The notes under the pieces: generated by a model
Databases searched by the model: none
Seen by the model: the letters and a program-made list of their open reading frames with translations, nothing else
What the model was told of the DNA's origin: nothing
Assembly: GCA_017390645.1 (NCBI GenBank)
Contig: JAFPAZ010000109.1
Location: 1-5,250, forward strand
DNA length: 5,250 bases
Direction: 5' to 3'
Source: Lachnospiraceae bacterium
Lineage (GTDB): Bacteria > Bacillota_A > Clostridia > Lachnospirales > Lachnospiraceae
Translations under genes and position numbers: made by a program
In this document: positions 1 to 4,549 of the stretch, one piece after another
Layout: each line of letters begins with the position of its first letter
How positions within the stretch are numbered: the stretch's first letter is position 1

Positions 1-1
1 G

Positions 2-172
2 AATTTTGATAAAATCAAGGAAGTTAAGAAAGAAGTCATTTGCTTTGGAGAAGGAAGAGAAGTTCCTGTAAGCAGAAGATATCAGGGTGAGTTAAGAGAG
101 CGGCATATGAATAAAATATACCGTTTAGGAAAAGAGTTAAGCAAGGATATGTCAGTAACTGTTCACACGTGA
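2..172 (+). CDS. C-terminal fragment of a probable LytTR-type DNA-binding regulator
   Basis: An open frame enters from the left edge and ends at TGA 170-172, giving 56 residues with no start in the window. The segment GEGREVPVSRRYQGELRER resembles the end of a LytTR domain, where a residue-identifying turn precedes a strand of the 'ipVSRrY...lk' type and a terminal helix. LytTR domains are normally the output modules of AgrA/LytR-like response regulators that bind direct repeats in promoters. The partner receiver domain, if any, lies outside the window. The last residues (VTVHT) and the stop codon are encoded by an inserted palindrome. Without that insertion the frame would read ...KDMSS followed by TAA. 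The family call rests on a short motif only. Confidence 0.6.
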   Translation, partial: NFDKIKEVKKEVICFGEGREVPVSRRYQGELRERHMNKIYRLGKELSKDMSVTVHT

Positions 173-189
173 ACAGTTACCATATGTCA
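147..189. repeat. Small palindromic element with 8-bp flanking direct repeats
   Basis: The perfect inverted repeat GTAACTGTTCA (155-165) / TGAACAGTTAC (170-180) has a CACG loop. It is flanked by identical octamers ATATGTCA at 147-154 and 182-189, with one extra C at 181. The octamers look like a target-site duplication around a 26-27 bp insertion. Deleting one octamer plus the palindrome restores an in-frame TCA-TCA-TAA end for the upstream gene. No T-tract follows, so this is not a classical intrinsic terminator, although an RNA hairpin would form at the 3' end of the upstream mRNA. That it belongs to a dispersed repeat family is an inference. Confidence 0.7.
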
Positions 190-220
190 TCATAAGGATA
201 AGATTCTTTTATAATTTAAC

Positions 221-249
221 TTGTTTTCATTTTTTCTATATGCTATAAT
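221..249 (+). promoter_or_regulatory. Sigma-A promoter for the antitoxin RNA
   Basis: TTGTTT (221-226) is followed by a 17-bp spacer and a perfect TATAAT (244-249) preceded by TGC, which makes an extended -10. The expected start is near 256. No open reading frame with a ribosome site follows before the terminator at 301-341, so the product is probably a short RNA. Confidence 0.7.
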
Positions 250-255
250 GTTTTT

Positions 256-342
256 ATAAAGAGTGGTACTAAGTTGTACCCCTTGCAGATATTTGAGATT
301 AAAAAATAACCGCAAACCTTGCTACGGGGCGGTTATTTTTTG
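256..342 (+). ncRNA. Candidate type I antitoxin RNA
   Basis: A ~85-nt RNA would run from the promoter at 221-249 to the T-run at 336-341. It begins with a hairpin GGTAC (265-269) / GTACC (276-280) with a 6-nt loop and ends with the 13-bp terminator stem. Its 3' half is antisense to the end of the toxin mRNA, including the last two Lys codons and the stop. It also carries TACCCCTTG (277-285), the same string as the anti-Shine-Dalgarno arm in the toxin leader, so CCCCUU could pair in trans with the toxin AAGGGG. This resembles the layout of par/fst and txpA/ratA loci (convergent genes, shared terminator). Both ends are estimated from motifs, not mapped. Confidence 0.6.
301..341. terminator. Bidirectional terminator shared by toxin and antitoxin transcripts
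   Basis: A perfect 13-bp stem joins 301-313 (six A, then TAACCGC) to 329-341 (GCGGTTA, then six T), around a 15-nt loop. Six T residues end the plus-strand hairpin, and the six A residues at its start become a T-run on the minus strand, so it can stop both convergent transcripts. The toxin stop codon (335-333) lies inside the stem. Confidence 0.85.
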
Positions 343-434
343 TCGTTATGATGACATATCTCGTAAACGAGACCTATAAGTGCTACAATAAATAATCCGA
401 TTTGGATTAAGTCTTCATATGTAACATACTGCAT
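333..434 (-). CDS. Small holin-like membrane toxin (type I toxin-antitoxin)
   Basis: The minus strand encodes a 33-residue peptide starting MQYVTYEDLIQIGLF and ending EICHHNDKK. It has a short polar N-terminus of the 'VTYEDL' type, one hydrophobic segment (about residues 10-24, LIQIGLFIVALIGLV) and a charged tail. This pattern is typical of the 'putative holin-like toxin' family of Firmicutes, related in style to TxpA/Fst peptides that insert in the cytoplasmic membrane. An ATG also exists at 440, but it sits one base after the GGGGGG Shine-Dalgarno (447-442). The ATG at 434 has 7-nt spacing and is preferred. The gene is convergent with a small RNA gene and shares its terminator. Expression is probably limited by the SD-masking hairpin and by the antisense RNA. 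The family call is by pattern recognition, and toxicity is inferred. Confidence 0.75.
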   Translation of the reverse strand: MQYVTYEDLIQIGLFIVALIGLVYEICHHNDKK

Positions 435-441
435 AGGCATT

Positions 442-459
442 CCCCCCTTTCTCAAGGGG
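442..459 (-). promoter_or_regulatory. Hairpin sequestering the toxin Shine-Dalgarno
   Basis: Read on the minus strand, CCCCTT (459-454) pairs with AAGGGG (449-444) around a GAGA loop of the GNRA type. The 3' arm contains most of the GGGGGG ribosome-binding run (447-442) just before the toxin start. Such a stem would block ribosome entry, as is common for type I toxin mRNAs. The stem is short (6 bp) but GC-rich with a stable loop. Confidence 0.7.
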
Positions 460-479
460 TAACCGTTCCCACTGGATAA

Positions 480-508
480 ATGATAACATAAGTGATATGT
501 TTACACAA
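480..508 (-). promoter_or_regulatory. Possible promoter for the toxin mRNA
   Basis: On the minus strand TTGTGT (508-503) and TATCAT (485-480) are separated by 17 bp, placing the start near 473 and giving a leader of about 40 nt. The -35 is weak (3 of 6). An alternative is TTGATA (542-537) with TAAAAT (518-513) at 18-bp spacing, which would lengthen the leader. The region is AT-rich, so either match may be fortuitous. Confidence 0.4.
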
Positions 509-565
509 CATAATTTTAATAAATGTTATTTATAAATATCAAATATAGTTATTATAAAAAATATC

Positions 566-594
566 TTTACAAACTCAAAGGAAATAGTTATAAT
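566..594 (+). promoter_or_regulatory. Strong sigma-A promoter of the pyrG leader
   Basis: TTTACA (566-571, 5 of 6) and TATAAT (589-594, 6 of 6) are separated by exactly 17 bp, with the start expected near 600-604. Transcription runs into the terminator at 616-664 and, on read-through, into pyrG. No GGG run lies at the expected start. The reiterative-G mechanism known for Bacillus subtilis pyrG is therefore not evident here. Confidence 0.8.
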
Positions 595-615
595 ACCAAA
601 TATGTATTGATTGAC

Positions 616-664
616 AAAGGTGTCAGATAGATTTGCGTAAGCAAGTCTATTTGACGCCTTTTTT
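616..664 (+). terminator. Leader terminator (candidate attenuator) ahead of pyrG
   Basis: A 21-bp stem (616-636 with 641-661) closes on a GTAA (GNRA) loop and runs into a T6 tract (659-664). Three of the pairs are G-U wobbles in the plus-strand RNA and would be A-C mismatches on the minus strand, so the functional transcript is the plus one. It sits about 15 nt after the expected start of the promoter at 566-594 and 110 nt before pyrG, with no gene between. A competing hairpin, TTGACA (611-616) / TGTCAG (621-626) with an AAGG loop, overlaps its 5' arm. TTGAC at 611-615 repeats the right-arm sequence at 651-655. The spacer 665-758 holds a weak hairpin (GGAAA 672-676 with TTTCC 687-691) and no convincing second promoter. 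Confidence 0.8.
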
Positions 665-760
665 ATTTGCCGGGAAACTTCTTGAATTTCCTGTAGATAA
701 AAATAAATATGTGCACGAGGTACAGATTAGAAATCACAACACATGACATACCAAGGATTT

Positions 761-765
761 GGAGG
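761..765 (+). promoter_or_regulatory. pyrG ribosome-binding site
   Basis: GGAGG lies 8 nt before the ATG at 774 and fixes that codon as the start. The in-frame TTG at 759 overlaps this site and has no ribosome site of its own at useful distance. Confidence 0.85.
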
Positions 766-773
766 CAAAAGGG

Positions 774-2396
774 ATGGTAAAGTATGTATTTGTAACCGGA
801 GGCGTGGTATCCGGTCTGGGAAAAGGAATCACAGCAGCATCATTAGGAAGGTTACTAAAAGCCAGAGGCTATCATGTAACCATGCAGAAGTTTGATCCCT
901 ATATTAATGTAGATCCTGGAACCATGAATCCGATTCAGCATGGAGAAGTATTTGTGACGGATGACGGAACAGAGACCGATTTAGATTTGGGACATTATGA
1001 AAGATTTATTAACGAGAATCTGGATCAAAACTCCAACGTAACCACTGGTAAGATTTACTGGTCGGTATTAAATAAAGAAAGACATGGAGATTACGGTGGA
1101 GGAACGGTTCAGGTAATTCCCCATATTACAAATGAAATCAAAGACCGTTTTTATAAAGCAAAATCAGAAGAGGAAGAAACCATTTCCATTATTGAAGTAG
1201 GAGGAACCGTAGGAGATATTGAAAGTCAGCCTTTCTTAGAAGCCATCAGGCAGTTTCAGGCAGAGGTAGGAAGGGAAAATGCGATTTTAATTCATGTATC
1301 TTTGATTCCTTATTTAAAGGCTTCCGGGGAAATGAAGACAAAGCCAACCCAGATGAGTGTAAAAGAATTACAAAGCATGGGTATCTGGCCGGATATTATT
1401 GTTTGCAGGTCGGATTATCCTTTGGACGAGCAGATAAAAGGTAAAATTGCATTGTTCTGTAATGTGAAAAAGGAACATGTACTGCAAAACTTAGATGCAT
1501 CTTCCTTATATGAAGTTCCGTTGTTAATGGAAGAAGAAAAATTAGCCCAGGCAACCTGTGAATGTCTCCATCTTCCTTGTCCGGAGCCGGATTTGTCGAA
1601 GTGGAAGGATATGATATATGCTATTCAGAATACTACTTCAAAAGTAAAGATTGCCATTGTAGGAAAATATGTAGCACTTCATGATGCTTATTTAAGTGTG
1701 GTAGAAGCATTGAAACATGGTGGGATTGCAAATAAGGCAGAGGTTGAGATTGTCTGGGTGGACTCAGAAGAATTGAATGTTGAAAATGTAGCAACTGTGT
1801 TTGAAGGAATTCATGGAATCATTGTGCCGGGAGGCTTTGGAAGTCGTGGGACGGAAGGAAAAATACTTGCCATTCAGTACGCAAGAACGAAAAATGTCCC
1901 ATTTTTAGGAATATGTCTTGGAATGCAGCTTGCGATTGTGGAATATGCTAGAAACGTAATGGGGCTTAAGGATGCGGCAAGTATTGAGTTAGACCCTGAT
2001 ACTACGAACCCTGTCATTGCTTTGATGCCGGATCAAAATGGGGTCTCAGACATAGGTGGAACTCTTAGATTAGGAGCCTATCCATGTATATTAAAGGAAG
2101 ATTCTCTGGCAAAACAATTATACGGCATACAGGAAATATCCGAGCGTCACAGACATAGATATGAAGTAAACAATGATTATAGGGAAGCCCTTACAGAAGC
2201 AGGATTAACGTTATCCGGAATTTCACCGGATGGAAAAATCATTGAAATGATAGAAATTTCGAAACATCCTTATTTCATAGCAACTCAGGCACACCCAGAA
2301 TTTAAGTCAAGACCCGACCAGGCACATCCGTTGTTTAAAGGCCTGGTAGAAGCCGCAATAAAGTATGACTTTACGAAAGAGGCAGGCTCGAGGTAA
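774..2396 (+). CDS. pyrG: CTP synthase (glutamine-hydrolysing)
   Basis: PyrG converts UTP to CTP using ATP and ammonia from glutamine, in the cytosol, as the last step of de novo pyrimidine nucleotide synthesis. The protein has 540 residues, the usual family length. The N-terminal synthetase domain (about 1-270) shows the P-loop [10 protein letters not shown] (9-18), the block [20 protein letters not shown], the Mg-binding run [12 protein letters not shown] and [11 protein letters not shown] (from Glu141). The C-terminal class I glutaminase domain (about 290-540) has PGGFGSRG, the nucleophile Cys381 in GICLGMQ, and His507/Glu509 in ATQAHPEF. All catalytic residues are present. The start is ATG 774 with GGAGG upstream. 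Expression is probably controlled by the leader terminator at 616-664. No intrinsic terminator follows, only the structured repeat. Confidence 0.98.
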   Translation: MVKYVFVTGGVVSGLGKGITAASLGRLLKARGYHVTMQKFDPYINVDPGTMNPIQHGEVFVTDDGTETDLDLGHYERFINENLDQNSNVTTGKIYWSVLNKERHGDYGGGTVQVIPHITNEIKDRFYKAKSEEEETISIIEVGGTVGDIESQPFLEAIRQFQAEVGRENAILIHVSLIPYLKASGEMKTKPTQMSVKELQSMGIWPDIIVCRSDYPLDEQIKGKIALFCNVKKEHVLQNLDASSLYEVPLLMEEEKLAQATCECLHLPCPEPDLSKWKDMIYAIQNTTSKVKIAIVGKYVALHDAYLSVVEALKHGGIANKAEVEIVWVDSEELNVENVATVFEGIHGIIVPGGFGSRGTEGKILAIQYARTKNVPFLGICLGMQLAIVEYARNVMGLKDAASIELDPDTTNPVIALMPDQNGVSDIGGTLRLGAYPCILKEDSLAKQLYGIQEISERHRHRYEVNNDYREALTEAGLTLSGISPDGKIIEMIEISKHPYFIATQAHPEFKSRPDQAHPLFKGLVEAAIKYDFTKEAGSR

Positions 2397-2422
2397 AATG
2401 ATAAGGCATGCGAAACGTATAT

Positions 2423-2570
2423 TAAGTGATGTAAAAGAAATAAATACATAAGCAGGTGCTTGGGCGGCCGTCGGTACTTAATGAGCGGCTTGCCGCGAAT
2501 TTAGAACCGCTACGAGCCGAACGCAGCGAGAGCGTGCCTGCGTTGATTTATTTCTTTTACATCACGCTTA
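2423..2570. repeat. Structured inverted-repeat element between pyrG and the GS-family gene
   Basis: A perfect 19-bp inverted repeat, TGATGTAAAAGAAATAAAT (2427-2445) with its complement (2546-2564), encloses about 100 bp of distinctly GC-richer sequence. TAAG (2423-2426) and CTTA (2567-2570) extend the arms after a 2-nt bulge. Inside, GCAGGTGC (2452-2459) pairs with GTGCCTGC (2534-2541) with two wobbles. A long hairpin follows: CGGC 2465-2468/GCCG 2516-2519, CGT 2469-2471/ACG 2512-2514, CGGT 2472-2475/ACCG 2506-2509, tandem GA/GA mismatches, and GCGG 2485-2488/CCGC 2493-2496 on a CTTG loop. A small hairpin ACGC 2521-2524/GCGT 2532-2535 competes with the GCAGGTGC stem at its last two bases. There is no coding frame and no T-tract. 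It resembles a miniature dispersed element of Lachnospiraceae. That affiliation is from memory of similar sequences, and no target-site duplication was found. Confidence 0.75.
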
Positions 2571-2584
2571 CATAGAAGTATGAT
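2556..2584 (+). promoter_or_regulatory. Sigma-A promoter of the GS-ANTAR-dapL operon
   Basis: TTTACA (2556-2561) and TATGAT (2579-2584), each 5 of 6 to consensus, are separated by 17 bp, with a start expected near 2591 and a leader of about 50 nt. The -35 box lies inside the right arm of the inverted-repeat element, while the -10 box lies outside it. The leader is too short to hold the two-hairpin RNA site that ANTAR proteins usually bind. Confidence 0.7.
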
Positions 2585-2640
2585 AGTTTCGCAATTACCT
2601 AAAGAATAAGAAAACATGTAAAGGAGATAATAGAAGGAAG

Positions 2641-3936
2641 ATGAAAACAAAGGAAGATATTCTTGAATTAGTGGAAGAGGAAGAAATTGAATTTATCCGC
2701 CTACAATTCACAGATATGTTTGGAAATTTAAGAAATGTTGCAGTAACCAAAAGCCAGTTAAACAGGGTTCTTGATTGTAAGTATGTATTTGATGGTTCTG
2801 CTTTATATGGAGGATATAAGAGCGGGGAAGAATTTTACTTAGCCCCGGATTTGGATACTTTTGTAATTCTTCCATGGAGACCACAGCAAGGAAAAGTAGC
2901 AAGATTTTTATGTGACGTTTATAACGAAGATGGAACGCCTTGTGGACTTAGCCCAAGAACTATCTTAAAAAAGGTGCTTAAAGATGCAAAGGAAAAAGGA
3001 TATACTTTTTACATTGACCCTGAATGTGAATTCTTTTTATTCCATACAGATGAAAATGGGCTACCTACCACCATTACCCATGAACAGGCAGGATATATGG
3101 AAGTAGGACCTTTGGATCTTGGAGAAAATGCAAGACGTGATATTGTGTTGACTTTAGAAGAAATGGGATTTGAAGTAGAATCCTCCCATCATGAGAAAGC
3201 TCCCGCACAACATGAAATTGATTTTAAGGAATCAGAAGCATTACAAATCGCAGATTCCATTGTGACATTTAAGTCTGCAGTAAAATCCATTGCGAAACGC
3301 TTTGGCCTGCATGCGACTTTCATGCCAAAACCAAAGAATGAAGTAGCAGGCTCCGGAATGCATTTAAATATTTCTGTTTACAAAGATGGAAGAAACATTT
3401 TCAATTCAAAAGATAAGGAAATCAATGAGGAAGCAAAACATTTTATCGGAGGTGTGATGGCTCATGCCAAAGGTCTTTGTGCCATTACCAATCCTTTGAT
3501 TAATTCCTATAAAAGAATCTGCACCGGAATTCATGCTCCAAAAGAGATTACATGGTCCGAAAAACATGGAAACTCCTGTGTCAGAGTTAGAAAACGTCTG
3601 GGGGAAGATACCAAAATCGAACTTCGGTTTCCGGATTCCTCTGCCAATCCTTACCTTGCCCTTGCGGTGTGTCTTGCAGCCGGAATGGAAGGAATGGAAC
3701 AAGGTTTAGAGGCAGGTGCTCCAGTAGATGGAACAACCAAGAAGAAAGAAAAAACGAAGCTGTTACCACTTACTTTAAACGAAGCCATACATTATTTTGA
3801 GAAAGATGAAATGATGAAAAAGGTTTTGGGAACTGATTTTATGGAAATCTACGAAAATGAGAAAATCAGCGAATGGAATGAGTACATGGAACAGGTTTCA
3901 AACTGGGAAATTGAAAAATATTTGTATCGAGTATAG
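2641..3936 (+). CDS. glnA: Glutamine synthetase family protein (type I, divergent active site)
   Basis: The fold is that of type I glutamine synthetase, which makes glutamine from glutamate, ammonia and ATP. At 431 residues it is slightly short. The N-terminal beta-grasp region (about 14-95) has FIRLQFTDMFG and FDGSALYGG. The catalytic domain keeps the metal ligands Glu128 and Glu130 (DPECEFF), Glu185 and Glu192 (HHEKAPAQHEIDF), His241 (GSGMH) and Glu327 (IELRFPD), and Arg292, Arg315 and Arg329. By alignment to E. coli GlnA from memory, three pocket residues differ: Asn264 is Ala236, the flap Glu327 is His298 (GIHAP for GYEAP), and Arg339 is Gly310. The segment holding the adenylylation Tyr in enteric enzymes is shortened. 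The Arg62 feedback site of Bacillus is not clearly present. ATG 2641 has GAAGGA very close and AAGGAG 15 nt upstream. An ANTAR regulator follows after 14 nt. It may be a true but divergent GS, or a related gamma-glutamyl ligase. Confidence 0.85.
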   Translation: MKTKEDILELVEEEEIEFIRLQFTDMFGNLRNVAVTKSQLNRVLDCKYVFDGSALYGGYKSGEEFYLAPDLDTFVILPWRPQQGKVARFLCDVYNEDGTPCGLSPRTILKKVLKDAKEKGYTFYIDPECEFFLFHTDENGLPTTITHEQAGYMEVGPLDLGENARRDIVLTLEEMGFEVESSHHEKAPAQHEIDFKESEALQIADSIVTFKSAVKSIAKRFGLHATFMPKPKNEVAGSGMHLNISVYKDGRNIFNSKDKEINEEAKHFIGGVMAHAKGLCAITNPLINSYKRICTGIHAPKEITWSEKHGNSCVRVRKRLGEDTKIELRFPDSSANPYLALAVCLAAGMEGMEQGLEAGAPVDGTTKKKEKTKLLPLTLNEAIHYFEKDEMMKKVLGTDFMEIYENEKISEWNEYMEQVSNWEIEKYLYRV

Positions 3937-3950
3937 AGAGGTAGAAATAT

Positions 3951-4499
3951 ATGGGCAGTATCATTGTGGCAATGCCCAAAATTGATGATGCGAAAAAGAT
4001 TAGTGCAATATTACAACGTCGTGGGCTGGAATCATCAGCGATATGTACTACCGCGGCTAGTGTGCTAACGAAAGTACATAGTCTGGATAGTGGAATTGTA
4101 ATATGTGGAAGAAGTTTACCGGATATGTACTGCAACAAACTGGCGGAATATCTGCCAGAGTATTTTGAACTCTTAATCCTTACGTCCTACGAAGGGCTGC
4201 AACATTGTCCTGAAGGTGTGATGACATTAACTATGCCATTAAAATCCATGGATTTTATTCATACCGTTGAGATGATGTTATATCAGCTGGAACGAAAGAT
4301 AAAAAAACAAAAGTCAAAGCCGAAAAAAAGAAGTGCTGAGGAACAAAAAGAAATTGACCGGGCCAAGAAAATGTTAATGGAACGTAATAACATGACGGAG
4401 CAGGAAGCCTTCCGGTATATCCAAAAATGCAGCATGGATTCCGGAACGAATATGGTAGAAACTGCACAGATGATATTGCTTTTGAATTGTGATGGATAA
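3951..4499 (+). CDS. ANTAR-domain RNA-binding regulator with pseudo-receiver (NitR-like)
   Basis: This 182-residue protein has a receiver-like N-terminal domain (about 1-112), a Lys-rich probably helical linker (113-128) and a C-terminal ANTAR domain (about 129-180, core IDRAKKMLMERNNMTEQEAFRYI in shape). ANTAR domains bind paired hairpins in nascent RNA and prevent termination. The receiver is degenerate. Gly53 sits where the phospho-acceptor Asp should be (CGRSLPDM), the acidic pair after strand 1 is lost (IVAMPK), and the KP lysine is replaced (TMPLK). Control by phosphorylation is therefore unlikely. A GAGAGGT ribosome site overlaps the stop codon of the upstream gene, with 8-nt spacing, which indicates co-transcription. 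A comparable ANTAR gene (nitR/glnR) follows glnA in Clostridium saccharobutylicum, where it is linked to nitrogen control. By analogy this one may sense nitrogen status. Its RNA target is not seen here. Confidence 0.85.
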   Translation: MGSIIVAMPKIDDAKKISAILQRRGLESSAICTTAASVLTKVHSLDSGIVICGRSLPDMYCNKLAEYLPEYFELLILTSYEGLQHCPEGVMTLTMPLKSMDFIHTVEMMLYQLERKIKKQKSKPKKRSAEEQKEIDRAKKMLMERNNMTEQEAFRYIQKCSMDSGTNMVETAQMILLLNCDG

Positions 4500-4549
4500 A
4501 CAAGAAAGTCAAAATTACCCCAAAACAAAAGGAAGGAAAGGTGTAAATG

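Larger units (their letters stand above)
182..359. repeat. Inverted repeat pairing the toxin 3' coding end with the spacer upstream
   Basis: Positions 182-202 match the reverse complement of 339-359 at 18 of 21 positions, and the first 14 (182-195 versus 346-359) match without error. The 339-359 copy encodes toxin residues I-C-H-H-N-D-K. The three mismatches fall at third positions of those codons. The copies flank the antitoxin RNA gene. This fits a decayed second toxin gene end in opposite orientation, or a local inverted duplication. The first copy overlaps the reconstructed original stop of the upstream gene. Confidence 0.55.

Noticed and set aside
155..200. The 155-180 palindrome as an intrinsic terminator
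   Set aside because: No T-tract follows within the needed distance. The flanking octamers fit an insertion better.
600..620. A GGG-start reiterative-transcription attenuator like that of Bacillus pyrG
   Set aside because: The region of the expected start has no run of G residues, although a terminator is present.
682..711. A second pyrG promoter downstream of the terminator (TTGAAT and an AT-rich -10)
   Set aside because: No -10 better than 3 of 6 occurs at acceptable spacing.
759..773. A TTG start giving five extra residues on PyrG
   Set aside because: The TTG overlaps the GGAGG site, which is ideally spaced for the ATG at 774, and that ATG gives the normal family N-terminus.
709..780. 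A 23-codon frame starting MCTRYRLEI that overlaps the pyrG start, as a possible leader peptide
   Set aside because: It has no ribosome site before its ATG and no codon pattern linked to pyrimidine control.
2521..2640. An ANTAR target (paired hairpins with A1/G4 hexaloops) in the leader of the GS-family gene
   Set aside because: The only similar loop (AGCGAGA) has seven bases, no second hairpin pairs with it, and no terminator follows. The leader after 2591 is too short.
2397..2640. A tRNA or riboswitch in the pyrG-GS spacer
   Set aside because: The fold is not a cloverleaf, and I see no known riboswitch core or a terminator or start site positioned for one.
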